A DNA stretch of 64,000 bases from Lactobacillus sp. (GCA_022483245.1 JAKVNR010000001.1:496001-560000), one strand, 5' to 3'; positions 7,510 to 16,839 are shown, counted from the first letter of the stretch. The notes: generated by a model from the letters alone, not told the origin. Program-made: numbers and translations.

Positions 7510-9132
7510 TTATTTTTTATAAGCAAATTGGAAGTCGTGGGCAGCACCAGCGGAGTTGTAAACGACACCCTTAACGTTAGTTCTGACCATCCAAGCGTTA
7601 TTTGCGTGGTAAATCGGAATAGTGCCAACATTATCCAGCAAAATCTTTTCAGCTTGGGCTAAATCATTGAAGCGCTTGCTGTCGCTAGCGGTATTCCGAG
7701 AATCACTAATTAACTGGTTGTATTGGGCATTGTCCCATTTGCCGTAGTTGTTGCTGTTTGAAGTGGTGTACAAATCCAAGAAGGAAATTGGGTCTGCAAA
7801 GTCAGCAATCCAGTCGTCAATCAGCAAGTCGAAGTTGCCATTTTCGCCCCGGCTTAAGGCTGATTTAATTGGAATTGATTGCACTCTGACGCTCAAACCT
7901 GGCAAGTTTTCTTCTAATTGACTTTGAATAGCTTCCGCCGTGTGCTTAGCATCATCGCCATCAAATGAAACCAAGTTCAAGCTCAATTTGCTCTTGCCTA
8001 ATTCGCTTTGGCCTTCTTTGAAGAGCTTCTTAGCTTTCTTTGGCTGGTAACTGGTGACATCTTTCGTCTGTTTGTCAGTCACCAGGTCAGTGTAATCTTT
8101 GCCCTTAACTTCAGTTAAACCAGTCGGGGTAAAGGTCGTAGCCGGTTCATTAGCGGCACCAACGGTTTTGGTGATTGCTTGCCGGTTGATAGCCATGGAT
8201 AAAGCTTGACGAATCTTCAGATTCCGCAGGGCTGGGTTGTTTTTAGTATTCAGTTCAATAAACTGCGTATCAGCCATTGGTCGGTCAGTGTAACCTGACT
8301 TGCCTTTCAGGTCTTGAACACTTTGCTTATTCAAAACCGTTCCGTCCAGTTTGCCTGATTGATACAAGTTGTAAGCAGTTGACGCTGTTTTTTGAACAGA
8401 AAAGTTAATGGTCTTTAAATGAACCTTTTTCTTATTCCAGTAATACTTGTTAGGGCTCAAGTGCCAGGATAAGTTGGCGCCGGTCCAGCCTTTATGGATG
8501 AATGGGCCGTTATAAACTTGGTACTTAGAAGCCGTGCCGTAGCGCGAACCGTACTTCTTGACGGCTTGTTGATTTTGCGGGGCAAAAACAGGGAAGGCCA
8601 GGAGCAGTTTAAAGTAAGGAATCCGTTTGTCGAGTTGGACTTGCAATTTGTACTTGCCAATCGCCTTGATGCCTAACGAACTAGCCGGCTGCTTGCCGCT
8701 GGTAATCGCGTCAGCGTTTTTGATCCCGCTGAACAGGTAAGAATATTGCGCCCCAGTTGATGGTTTGACAGTTCTCCGCCATGAGTAAACAAAGTCCTTG
8801 GCAGTTACTGTTTGGCCATTTGACCATTTAGCGTTGTGGCGCAGGTCAAAAGTCCAAGTTTTACCATCAGCACTTTGCTTTGCTTTAGTAGCAATCGCCT
8901 TGTAAGGCTTGGCGTGGTTGCCTAAACGGTAAAGGCCAGTATAGGTATTGTTTAGTTGGTCAATACTGGTATAGTCAGATGCCTTGGATGGGTCCAAGCT
9001 AGTAATTTCAGCACTTTCCATCCAGTTCAAAGTTGATTTGTCGCTGCTAGATGAGTTTGAGCCGCAGGCGGTCAGACTTAAAGCCGTGACTGCCAAGAGG
9101 CTGCCAAGCAGCATTTTCTTGTGCATTTTCAT
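7510..9132 (-). CDS. Oligopeptide ABC transporter substrate-binding lipoprotein (OppA-type)
   Basis: A 540-residue SBP_bac_5 family lipoprotein. The signal peptide ends in the lipobox LTAC, followed by a Ser-rich linker. Family stretches such as WTFDLRHNAKWSNG and KDFVYSWRRTV are clear. These proteins capture peptides outside the membrane for an Opp ABC transporter. No permease or ATPase gene is adjacent, so it is an orphan binding protein that must use a transporter encoded elsewhere. The open frame begins nine codons earlier, but GGTGAT lies five nt before the ATG at 9132. It is a close paralogue of the gene at 14949. Confidence 0.92.
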   Translation of the reverse strand: MKMHKKMLLGSLLAVTALSLTACGSNSSSSDKSTLNWMESAEITSLDPSKASDYTSIDQLNNTYTGLYRLGNHAKPYKAIATKAKQSADGKTWTFDLRHNAKWSNGQTVTAKDFVYSWRRTVKPSTGAQYSYLFSGIKNADAITSGKQPASSLGIKAIGKYKLQVQLDKRIPYFKLLLAFPVFAPQNQQAVKKYGSRYGTASKYQVYNGPFIHKGWTGANLSWHLSPNKYYWNKKKVHLKTINFSVQKTASTAYNLYQSGKLDGTVLNKQSVQDLKGKSGYTDRPMADTQFIELNTKNNPALRNLKIRQALSMAINRQAITKTVGAANEPATTFTPTGLTEVKGKDYTDLVTDKQTKDVTSYQPKKAKKLFKEGQSELGKSKLSLNLVSFDGDDAKHTAEAIQSQLEENLPGLSVRVQSIPIKSALSRGENGNFDLLIDDWIADFADPISFLDLYTTSNSNNYGKWDNAQYNQLISDSRNTASDSKRFNDLAQAEKILLDNVGTIPIYHANNAWMVRTNVKGVVYNSAGAAHDFQFAYKK

Positions 9133-9159
9133 ACAATCACCGATCTTAATCTCAATCAA

Positions 9160-9557
9160 ATATTTTCATGTCTTCCACTTAATTATAATCTTACTTGGTA
9201 AAATTTCCTCTATTTTTAAAGAATATTAGCGAAATCTGGCTTAAAACCTAATAAAAATAACCAATAATTGCCTTGATCTAGCAATTTTACGTTTTCTTAA
9301 ATTTTTCTAAAAATAAGCTTTAGCTGACGTCATAATTACGGGCATAAACTTAAAAAAGACTATAATTAACGTCAGTAAAAATATGTGTATAATTGAGCAA
9401 GCTAATAAAATTACATTCAGCTTAAATGAGTTTAATGAATGAAATAAAGTCTGCTCTTAATAACCTTTAGTTATAGCTGCTTAGAAAAGATAGATATTTT
9501 CTTTTTTAGTGCCAAGCATTTACACTACAGTTAGAAATTGAAACGGAGGCAATTAAC
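9160..9557. other. AT-rich intergenic region between divergent genes
   Basis: About 400 bp without a plausible gene on either strand. It holds TATAAT-like boxes at 9182-9187 (minus strand, for the oppA-type gene), 9360-9365 and 9388-9393 (plus strand). A spaced inverted repeat is present: CTGACGT at 9324-9330 and ACGTCAG at 9369-9375. No known riboswitch was recognised. Confidence 0.5.
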
Positions 9558-9971
9558 ATGGCTAAGAACGAAGAAGAAGTTAAAAATAGTGTCTTTGGGT
9601 TTGGTAAATCAAATGATGCCTTTGCCAAATATTTCGTCGGCACTAGTTACCTGCAACCACTAGCAGAAAATGCCGAAGCGCAAGCTGCCGTTCACAACGT
9701 TTCGTTTGAACCAGGCTGCCGCAACAACTGGCACATGCACTCAGTTGCACAGATTTTAGTAGCTGTTGCCGGTGAAGGCTGGTATCAAGCTGCTGGTGAA
9801 CCTGCTAAGAAAATGAAGCCTGGCGATGTAGTGATCGTTCCGCCTCACACTAAACACTGGCATGGTGCCACTAAAGATTCATGGTTTGCTCATTTGGCAA
9901 TCATGGTTGGCAAGAGCCAGAATGATTGGTTCGAACCAGTTTCCGATGAAGATTACGATCAATTAAATTAA
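9558..9971 (+). CDS. Cupin-domain protein
   Basis: The 137-residue single-domain cupin has both conserved motifs. Motif 1 has the metal-binding histidines in NNWHMHSVAQILVAVAGEG. Motif 2 is PGDVVIVPPHTKHWHGA. Cupins of this size bind a divalent metal and often pair with carboxymuconolactone-decarboxylase-like proteins, as here: the next gene starts 11 nt downstream. A good GGAGGC site precedes the ATG. The pair resembles small oxidoreductase or decarboxylase units of unknown substrate in other Firmicutes. Confidence 0.9.
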   Translation: MAKNEEEVKNSVFGFGKSNDAFAKYFVGTSYLQPLAENAEAQAAVHNVSFEPGCRNNWHMHSVAQILVAVAGEGWYQAAGEPAKKMKPGDVVIVPPHTKHWHGATKDSWFAHLAIMVGKSQNDWFEPVSDEDYDQLN

Positions 9972-9982
9972 GGAGAAAAAAG

Positions 9983-10303
9983 ATGGCCGTTAAACAAACA
10001 GCAGGACGCAAGCAATTAGGTGATTTTGCCCCAAAATTTGCAGAATTAAATGATGACGTTTTATTTGGTCAAGTTTGGTCACGTGAGCAGGAATTAAGCC
10101 TGCGCGATCGGAGCTTTTTGACAGTGACGGCTTTGATTACCAAAGGTGCGTTTGAACAGCTGCCATATCACATGCAAACTGCCAAGAAGAATGGGATTAC
10201 TAAAGAAGAAATCGTCGAAATGATTACCCAACTAGCATTTTATGTTGGTTGGCCAAATGCTTGGTCAGCTTTCAATATTGCTAAGAAAGTTTGGGACGAT
10301 TAG
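9983..10303 (+). CDS. Carboxymuconolactone decarboxylase family protein
   Basis: The 106-residue helical protein belongs to the CMD/AhpD-like family. RSFLTVTALITKGAFEQLPY and the C-terminal AFYVGWPNAWSAFNIAK are typical. There is no CxxC peroxidase pair, so a plain CMD-type role, not an AhpD-like reductase role, is more likely. It is cotranscribed with the cupin, with AAGGAG before its ATG, and a terminator follows at once. The substrate is not known. Confidence 0.9.
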   Translation: MAVKQTAGRKQLGDFAPKFAELNDDVLFGQVWSREQELSLRDRSFLTVTALITKGAFEQLPYHMQTAKKNGITKEEIVEMITQLAFYVGWPNAWSAFNIAKKVWDD

Positions 10304-10306
10304 GAT

Positions 10307-10337
10307 AAAAAGTTCACCGATAACAGGTGAACTTTTT
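10307..10337 (+). terminator. Terminator of the cupin-CMD operon
   Basis: AAAAGTTCACC pairs with GGTGAACTTTT across a short loop and is followed by a T run. Confidence 0.87.
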
Positions 10338-10352
10338 TATTTGCCATAAGGG

Positions 10353-10381
10353 TTGACCTTTGCTTGAATCGAACCTACAAT
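10353..10381 (+). promoter_or_regulatory. Promoter of the M-box/mgtA transcript
   Basis: -35 TTGACC (10353-10358), 17-bp spacer, -10 TACAAT (10376-10381), directly upstream of the riboswitch. Confidence 0.75.
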
Positions 10382-10409
10382 CACGGTAACAACTGAATTA
10401 GATAGCAAA

Positions 10410-10616
10410 TAAACTGTTAGGTGAGACTCCTGCGTGAACATAAGCTGTCGCCCAGCAACATCCAGAGATGACAATGGGTAAAACAGGGGTGGCCGAGAGA
10501 AGGCTTCCCCCGAACAGCTAGTATTTTTGATAACTTACGTCACGCAGTGTTAAAACTGAACGACTAGTCAAGAAGATCGCTTAAAAAGCCAACGCAGTTT
10601 AATGCGCTGGCTTTTT
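10410..10616 (+). promoter_or_regulatory. M-box (ykoK) magnesium riboswitch with terminator
   Basis: The leader has the M-box blocks in order: GTTAGGTGAGACTCCT (10416-10431), GCTG with GCCCAG (about 10444-10455), AATGGGT (10473-10479), then a variable hairpin and the closing ACGCAGTGTTAAA (about 10542-10554). The expression platform is a terminator with arms 10585-10596 and 10603-10614. High Mg2+ should terminate transcription. The magnesium P-type ATPase gene downstream fits. The 5' boundary is approximate. Confidence 0.92.
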
Positions 10617-10653
10617 GTGTTTGTTTGCTGCAGCTTTTTGGGAGGATAAGCCA

Positions 10654-13335
10654 ATGATGAGAAATAAAACGCCCCAAACCCAGGCAAACATGCAATTGAT
10701 TCAGAAAATGGCTCGAGCTGATGCCCGGGCAGTGTTGAAACAGCTAAAAACTAGTTCAGATGGCTTGAGTCCAGCTGAAGCCGAAACTAGGCTGAAACAC
10801 TACGGGCCAAACCGAGTGGCTGAGAAGAAAAGCAACACTAAACTGCGCTTTCTGGCAGAAGCATTTTTAACGCCGTTTACTTTTGTCCTGCTCCTGCTCG
10901 CCACAATTTCATTATTTACCAACTATTTATTAGTGCCCGCTGATCAAAAAGATTTGAGTACCGTCATCATTATGCTGACGATGGTGCTGATTTCTGGTTT
11001 GACCTCTTTTGTGCAAAATGTGCGTACCAGCAGCGCCGTTGAAGATTTGCTCAAAATGGTGTCGGTCACGACCAATATCAAACGGGGCGGGACTAGTAAA
11101 GAGCGGCCAACGACCGCAGTTGTCCCAGGCGATATTATCAGCGTCGCAGCCGGCGACATTGTGCCTGCCGATATGCGCCTGCTGTCTGCCAAAGACCTCT
11201 TTTGCTCAGCTAGTTCATTGAATGGTGAATCTCGGCCAGCTGAAAAAATTGCTAGCCCCTTGGCTAGCGATGCTGACACTGCTTCTTATTTGGATTATCA
11301 AAACATATTATACGAAGGAACAACCATCGTTTCTGGCACTGGGATCGGAGTCGTCTTTGCAACAGGCAGCCAGACTGTCTTTGGCCGCTTAGCGCAGAAG
11401 ATTGCAGAAACGGATCTAAAATCTACCTCTTTTGATACTGGGATTAAAAATATTTCGAAACTGCTTTTGACGATGACGGCAATCATTGCTCCGCTAGTTT
11501 TTGTCATTAATGCGGTGACGAAGGGTAACTGGCTGAATGCCTTACTGTTTGCGATTGCAACCGCGGTAGGGCTGACACCAGAAATGCTGCCGGTGATTGT
11601 GACGAGCAATTTGGTCAAGGGTTCAGTTGAAATGTCTAAACATGGCACGATCGTCAAAAAGATGAATTCGATTCAGAATTTTGGCGCAGCTGATGTGCTG
11701 TGTACTGATAAAACTGGGACGTTGACCGAAGATCGGGTCGGGCTGGAGCGGCATTACAACCTCGATTTGGAAGAAACTAATCAAATTTTGCAGTTGTCAT
11801 ATTTAAATTCTTTTTACCAGACTGGGTTGAAGAACTTGATGGACCGGGCAATTATTAAAGTAGCCCAGCGCAATTTGGATACCAAGCAGATTCAGCGTGA
11901 ATATACTAAAGTAGACGAAATTCCGTTTGATTTTAAGCGCCGCAAGATGAGCGTGGTTGTTGCCAAACAAAGCGGCGAACGGATTTTGATCACTAAGGGC
12001 GCGGCTGAAGAAATGCTTGCTTCTTCTAATCGCGTGGAAACAGGTGGGCAAATCAAGGCGTTAACGCCTGAGCGTAAAGACAAAATCTTGGACCAAATTC
12101 AACAGCTGAATGAGCATGGCTTGCGGGTTGTGCTGCTAGCTTACCAGAAGAATCCGGCTGAAGCGGGCGAATTTTCAACCGCTGATGAGAAAAATTTGAT
12201 CTTGACCGGCTTTTTGGCCTTTCTAGATCCGCCAAAAATTAGTGCTGGCAAGACCCTAGCGCAATTAAAAGCCGATGGAATTACGGTTAAGATTTTAACT
12301 GGTGATAATGCAGCGGTCACCAAAAATGTGGCTGGCAAAGTTGGGCTAAATACAGCCAAAATTTATACCGGTCAAGACTTTGCGGGCAAAACTAAAGCTG
12401 AAAAGCTGAAAATGGTCGAAGACAGCGATTTGTTCGTTAAGCTATCGCCAGAACTGAAGGCTGAAATCATTAGTCTTTTGCAAGAAAATAAACATACCGT
12501 GGCTTACATGGGTGATGGCATCAATGATGCACCAGCTATGAAAACAGCCGATGTCGCTATTTCCGTCGATACGGCGGTCGATATTGCTAAGCAATCAGCC
12601 GACATTATCTTGCTGAAAAAAGATTTAAGCGTCCTTGAAAATGGGGTGCGGATTGGCCGGCAGGTCTTTGGCAACACGATGAAATATATCAAGATCACCT
12701 TGTCATCGAATTTCGGCAATATCTTGTCGATTTTGGTAGCGTCGTCCTTCTTGCCATTCTTGCCAATGCAGCCTACGCAGTTGTTGGTCTTGGATTTACT
12801 GTACGGAACCTCTTGTTTAGCAATTCCGTTTGATGTGATGGACAAGCAGTATTTGGCAATTCCGCGCAAATGGGAGACTAAGAAACTGCCAAAATTCATG
12901 TTTTACTTTGGCCCAACTTCTTCAATTTTTGATATTTTAACGTTTGCAATTTTATACTTTTTCGTTTGCCCGCAAGTAGTTGGGGCGAGCTATGCAGCAG
13001 CTAGCGCGAGCCAAAAAGCATTGTTTACCACAGTTTTCTGTGCTGGCTGGTTCGTTGAATCACTTTGGACGCAGGAAATGGTCATCCAAGCCTTGCGTGA
13101 TCCGCGCCTGCCATTTATTCACCAGCATGCAGCCAAACCTGTGATGCTGGCTACCATTGGGGCAGCGATTATCGGAACTTGCTTCCCATTTGTCAAAGGG
13201 ATTGCTAGTGCTTTGCAATTCGGCCCGCTGCCACTTTACTTCGTACTAATTGTGATGGGATTGTTAGTTTTATACATTTTGCTAACGACGGTCGTAAAAA
13301 AATGGTATCTGCAATCTGAAGAATTTTTGATTTAG
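10654..13335 (+). CDS. mgtA: Magnesium-translocating P-type ATPase
   Basis: An 893-residue P3B-type ATPase that imports Mg2+ at the expense of ATP. Visible are the actuator loop SLNGESRPAEK, the phosphorylation motif CTDKTGTLTED, the hinge MGDGINDAPAMKTADVAISV, and a C-terminal block of about six membrane helices. The frame is open upstream through the riboswitch terminator, but GGGAGGAT at the right spacing points to the ATG at 10654 (a second ATG follows directly). The M-box leader means expression under Mg2+ limitation. Confidence 0.95.
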   Translation: MMRNKTPQTQANMQLIQKMARADARAVLKQLKTSSDGLSPAEAETRLKHYGPNRVAEKKSNTKLRFLAEAFLTPFTFVLLLLATISLFTNYLLVPADQKDLSTVIIMLTMVLISGLTSFVQNVRTSSAVEDLLKMVSVTTNIKRGGTSKERPTTAVVPGDIISVAAGDIVPADMRLLSAKDLFCSASSLNGESRPAEKIASPLASDADTASYLDYQNILYEGTTIVSGTGIGVVFATGSQTVFGRLAQKIAETDLKSTSFDTGIKNISKLLLTMTAIIAPLVFVINAVTKGNWLNALLFAIATAVGLTPEMLPVIVTSNLVKGSVEMSKHGTIVKKMNSIQNFGAADVLCTDKTGTLTEDRVGLERHYNLDLEETNQILQLSYLNSFYQTGLKNLMDRAIIKVAQRNLDTKQIQREYTKVDEIPFDFKRRKMSVVVAKQSGERILITKGAAEEMLASSNRVETGGQIKALTPERKDKILDQIQQLNEHGLRVVLLAYQKNPAEAGEFSTADEKNLILTGFLAFLDPPKISAGKTLAQLKADGITVKILTGDNAAVTKNVAGKVGLNTAKIYTGQDFAGKTKAEKLKMVEDSDLFVKLSPELKAEIISLLQENKHTVAYMGDGINDAPAMKTADVAISVDTAVDIAKQSADIILLKKDLSVLENGVRIGRQVFGNTMKYIKITLSSNFGNILSILVASSFLPFLPMQPTQLLVLDLLYGTSCLAIPFDVMDKQYLAIPRKWETKKLPKFMFYFGPTSSIFDILTFAILYFFVCPQVVGASYAAASASQKALFTTVFCAGWFVESLWTQEMVIQALRDPRLPFIHQHAAKPVMLATIGAAIIGTCFPFVKGIASALQFGPLPLYFVLIVMGLLVLYILLTTVVKKWYLQSEEFLI

Positions 13336-13348
13336 AAAAATTGTTTAA

Positions 13349-13387
13349 AAAATAGTTTGCTGACTAAGACAGTTGCAAACTATTTTT
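13349..13387 (+). terminator. Terminator of mgtA
   Basis: AAAATAGTTTGC (13349-13360) pairs with GCAAACTATTTT (13375-13386), followed by T residues. Confidence 0.88.
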
Positions 13388-13491
13388 ATTTTTATCACGT
13401 ATTCAGAAATAATTATAATTAATTTGAATTTTACTGGCAAAACAGTATAAAATTATAATTAATTATAATTTTATTTTTGGCGAGGCTAATC

Positions 13492-14676
13492 ATGATTCCT
13501 AGAAATTCATATTTAGATAAACTAGAAAAATTACGCGATAAACAAATCATCAAGGTGTTGACAGGTGTGCGTCGCTGCGGCAAGTCCACAATTTTGGAAT
13601 TATTCCAGAAGAACTTATTAAATGAAGGCGTACAGGAAAATCAGATCCAGGCCTATAATTTTGAAGATTTAGGACTGAGTGAGATTAAAGACTATTTAGA
13701 CTTGTATCAAACAATTAACTCCAAATTGCTGCCTAACAAAATGAACTATATCTTTTTAGATGAAATTCAAGCAATTCCACACTTTGAAAAAGCAGTCGAT
13801 AGTCTTTTTATTAAGAAAAATGTTGACCTCTATTTGACTGGTTCTAATGCTTTTATGCTCTCGGGTGAACTGGCAACGCTCTTATCTGGCCGGTATTTGG
13901 AAATTCCAGTTTTTCCTTTGTCATTTAAAGAATTTCAAAGCAGCAGGACAAATTCTTCGTTAGCTGAAAGTTTTAATACATATTTAGATCAGGGCGGCTT
14001 TCCGTTTGCTATTGAATTGCCCGACGAAAATACCTATTTATCTTATGTGCAAGGCATTGTGAATACAGTACTGGTGAAAGATATTCTGGCTAGGATGCAA
14101 AGAGGCAATGCAAGTCTGCTTGAACAAATTGCTGCTTTTTTAACTGATACTGCTGGTAATTTAGTGACCGCTGCCAAAATAAGTAATAAGTTAACTTCAA
14201 AAGGTATGAAAACTACTAACATGACTGTTTCATCATACCTTGATAAATTAGTCGCCGCTTTTTTGTTTTATCGGTGTGATCGGTTTGATTTAGCAGGTAA
14301 AAAATATTTGCAAACCAATAGTAAATATTACGCAGTTGATCCTGCTTTAAGGCGGGCTTTGCTGGGGCAAAAACGACCAAACATGGGTAGTCGTTTAGAA
14401 AATGTCGTTTATATGGAATTGAAAAGGCGAGGGTATGAAGTATACGTAGGCACCCTGGGTAATAAAGAAGTTGATTTTGTGGCCATTCATGATGGGGTGC
14501 GAAAATACTTTCAGGTTAGTGTTAGCGTTGCTGAGGATAAGACTTATCAGCGTGAGATCGCACCATTTTTTGAAATTAAAGATAATTATCCAAAGGTTTT
14601 GCTGACGCAGGATCCTGGAAATTTCAATGATAATGGTATTCAGCAAGTAAATGTTATTGATTGGTTAATGGAGTAA
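13492..14676 (+). CDS. AAA ATPase with DUF4143 domain
   Basis: The 394-residue protein has an N-terminal P-loop, LTGVRRCGKST (about residues 24-33), and Walker B YIFLDEIQ (Asp90-Glu91). Its C-terminal half is DUF4143-like and ends in a PD-(D/E)XK-like stretch, GNKEVDFVAI. Such ATPases are common, poorly understood accessory proteins in bacteria and archaea. The open frame can start at a TTG five codons earlier, but GAGG nine nt before the ATG at 13492 is better. AT-rich repeats precede it. It is monocistronic, between two terminators. Codon use is AT-richer than mgtA, which may indicate acquisition. Confidence 0.85.
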   Translation: MIPRNSYLDKLEKLRDKQIIKVLTGVRRCGKSTILELFQKNLLNEGVQENQIQAYNFEDLGLSEIKDYLDLYQTINSKLLPNKMNYIFLDEIQAIPHFEKAVDSLFIKKNVDLYLTGSNAFMLSGELATLLSGRYLEIPVFPLSFKEFQSSRTNSSLAESFNTYLDQGGFPFAIELPDENTYLSYVQGIVNTVLVKDILARMQRGNASLLEQIAAFLTDTAGNLVTAAKISNKLTSKGMKTTNMTVSSYLDKLVAAFLFYRCDRFDLAGKKYLQTNSKYYAVDPALRRALLGQKRPNMGSRLENVVYMELKRRGYEVYVGTLGNKEVDFVAIHDGVRKYFQVSVSVAEDKTYQREIAPFFEIKDNYPKVLLTQDPGNFNDNGIQQVNVIDWLME

Positions 14677-14700
14677 TTACCAAAAATTAATACAAAATTA

Positions 14701-14742
14701 AAAATGATCGTTCGATTTAAGCTTGAATGATCATTTTTTTTT
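14701..14742 (+). terminator. Terminator of the DUF4143 gene
   Basis: AAAATGATCGTTC (14701-14713) pairs with GAATGATCATTTT (14725-14737) and is followed by a T run. Confidence 0.85.
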
Positions 14743-14871
14743 GCTTAATTTAAAAATAATTGGTTTTTCTTGTATATTTATTACTACCGGGCAAAGACCG
14801 CTAGATCAAGCCTATCCGTATCAGATAAAAGCCGGTTTTTGCATGTTAATAAAATAAAATTAAAGTTTTAA

Positions 14872-14900
14872 TTGTATTTTCATAAACCTGGTAGTATACT
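14872..14900 (+). promoter_or_regulatory. Promoter of the second oppA-type gene
   Basis: -35 TTGTAT (14872-14877), 17-bp spacer, -10 TATACT (14895-14900), 48 nt before the ATG. Confidence 0.65.
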
Positions 14901-14948
14901 CTGTTCATATTCAAATTAACTCCTACATTTTGGGGAAGGTGAACAAAT

Positions 14949-16568
14949 ATGAAATTACGAAAATTAACAGGTGCAGCAGCAATCATTGCGGCTTCAGGTT
15001 TTATCTTAGCTGGTTGTGGCAACAACAACTCCAGCAGCAGTAAGCAGGATTTAACCTGGATGGCGAAAACTGAGCTGGAATCAATGGATATTTCAAAGGC
15101 CACTGATGGAACCAGTTTTGACCAATTAAACAATGCGATTGAAGGCTTTTACCGTTTAGGCAAGAACTCTAAAGTTGAACCTGGGATTGCTAAGAAGACC
15201 AAGATCAGCAAAGATGGCAAGCACTGGACCTTCATCTTGCGCAAGAATGCGAAATGGTCAAACGGTGATAAAGTTACAGCTAAAGACTTCGTTTATTCTT
15301 GGCGCCGGACGGTTGATCCAAAGACTGGTTCGCAATATTCATACTTGTTCTCAGGCATCAAGAATGCTGACGACATCGTCGCTGGCAAGAAGGCCGTGAA
15401 GACTTTAGGTATTAAGGCCGATGGCAATTATAAAGTTGAAGTTAACCTGGAAAAACGGATTCCATACTTCAAGCTGCTGATGGGCTTCCCATTATTTGGG
15501 CCACAAAATGAAAAAGTCGTTAAGAAATACGGCAAAAACTATGGTAACTCTTCAAAGGCCATGGTTTACAACGGGCCATTTAAACAAACAGGCTGGACTG
15601 GCACGAACTTATCGTGGAAGCTGAAAAAGAACCCATACTACTGGGACAAGAAGGCTGTTAAACTTAATACGATCAACTACAGTGTACAAAAGACGCCATC
15701 AACTGACTACAACTTATACCAATCAGGTAAGTTGGATGCAGCTTTGCTTGACCCGCAAGCTGCTAAAAGCTTAAAGGGCAAGTCGGGCTACACTATCCGG
15801 AAAGCTTCTTCCAGCATTTACTTAGAGTTGAACCAGAAGAAAGCTGCCTTTAAGAATGAAAACCTCCGCAAAGCTATTTCTTTGTCAATCAACCGGACAG
15901 AATTAGCTAAGTCAATTGGTGGGGCTGCTAAGCCGCTGACTACTTTTGACCCACAAGGTATTGCTCAAGCCAAAGGCAAGGACTTTACTGAATTAGTTAA
16001 GGGGACTGAAACTAAGAAGTTTGACAGCTACAACCCAGCTGAAGCTAAAACTTACTGGGCTAAGGCCAAGAAAGAATTAGGCAAGAAGAGCTTGTCATTC
16101 ACGATCCTGTCCTACGATGATGATGCTTCAAAGAAGGGCGCTGAATTTATCCAAAGCGCAATTGAAACTCATTTGAAGGGCATTAACGTCAGAGTACAAA
16201 GTATTCCTAAGAAAGCTGCTCTGGCTCGTGGTGAAAAAGGCAACTTCGATGTCTTCTTAGCCGGTTGGAACGCTGACTTCTCAGACCCGATTTCCTTCTT
16301 AGACTTGCACACGACTGGCAACTCATACAACCGGGGTAGTTACAGCAACACAGAATACGACAAGCTAGTTGCTGCTTCGAAGACAACTGGCAGCACTAAC
16401 CAGCGTTGGGACGATTTGGCTAAGGCTGAAAAAGTCTTAATTTCAACGCAAGGCATTACGCCTTTGTACCAACCAGCTGAAGCTTGGATGATTCGTCCAA
16501 ACGTTAAAGGTGTTATCTACAACGGTGCTGGTTCTAACTTGAACTTTAAGACTGCTTACATTAAATAG
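14949..16568 (+). CDS. Oligopeptide ABC transporter substrate-binding lipoprotein (OppA-type), paralogue
   Basis: A 539-residue SBP_bac_5 lipoprotein with lipobox LAGC after a short signal peptide, then an Asn/Ser-rich linker. It closely resembles the product of 7510-9132 along its whole length: KDFVYSWRRTVDPKTGSQYS, NGPF...GWTG.NLSW and LYQSGKLD occur in both. It should bind peptides at the outer membrane face for an Opp transporter encoded elsewhere. It is monocistronic with its own promoter and terminator. Two diverged orphan binding proteins 6 kb apart suggest different peptide preferences. GGGGAAGGTG precedes the start. Confidence 0.92.
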   Translation: MKLRKLTGAAAIIAASGFILAGCGNNNSSSSKQDLTWMAKTELESMDISKATDGTSFDQLNNAIEGFYRLGKNSKVEPGIAKKTKISKDGKHWTFILRKNAKWSNGDKVTAKDFVYSWRRTVDPKTGSQYSYLFSGIKNADDIVAGKKAVKTLGIKADGNYKVEVNLEKRIPYFKLLMGFPLFGPQNEKVVKKYGKNYGNSSKAMVYNGPFKQTGWTGTNLSWKLKKNPYYWDKKAVKLNTINYSVQKTPSTDYNLYQSGKLDAALLDPQAAKSLKGKSGYTIRKASSSIYLELNQKKAAFKNENLRKAISLSINRTELAKSIGGAAKPLTTFDPQGIAQAKGKDFTELVKGTETKKFDSYNPAEAKTYWAKAKKELGKKSLSFTILSYDDDASKKGAEFIQSAIETHLKGINVRVQSIPKKAALARGEKGNFDVFLAGWNADFSDPISFLDLHTTGNSYNRGSYSNTEYDKLVAASKTTGSTNQRWDDLAKAEKVLISTQGITPLYQPAEAWMIRPNVKGVIYNGAGSNLNFKTAYIK

Positions 16569-16661
16569 GAACACAACAATTCATTTCCTCACTGATAGAC
16601 GACAATTTGCCAGAAATGACTCCTGAAATCCTACCGGCAACTGAGATTGCTGGTTAAACAA

Positions 16662-16735
16662 AGCGATCATTGCATAAAATTTTTGATAATTGCTTAATGC
16701 AAAATTATCAAGCCAAGCTGCAGTGATCGTTTTTG
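16662..16735 (+). terminator. Long branched terminator after the second oppA-type gene
   Basis: Outer arms GCGATCATTGCA and TGCAGTGATCGT enclose an inner hairpin (TTGATAATT / AATTATCAA), followed by TTTTTG. The rest of 16569-16902 holds this element and the promoter at 16811, and I see no gene there. Confidence 0.8.
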
Positions 16736-16810
16736 TTTGCCAAAATTATGTGAAAAATTGATTTTGTAAAACTTTTTCAAAAAGCAAACGCTTACATTAA
16801 GGTAGTAGGA

Positions 16811-16839
16811 TTGCACTTTTGCTGGAAACTGTATACACT
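16811..16839 (+). promoter_or_regulatory. Promoter of the acetyltransferase gene
   Basis: -35 TTGCAC (16811-16816), 17-bp spacer, -10 TACACT (16834-16839). Confidence 0.6.

Noticed and set aside
9324-9375. CTGACGT / ACGTCAG inverted repeat as an operator
   Set aside because: Arms are only 7 bp and 38 nt apart in AT-rich DNA, with no regulator nearby. It is mentioned in the intergenic entry but not called.
10615-10653. Upstream GTG start for mgtA
   Set aside because: It lies inside the riboswitch terminator, and the ATG at 10654 has a properly spaced GGGAGGAT site.
13336-13480. AATTATAATTAATT tracts as an origin or iteron array
   Set aside because: Simple AT-rich repetition without DnaA-box-like motifs and without a replication gene nearby.
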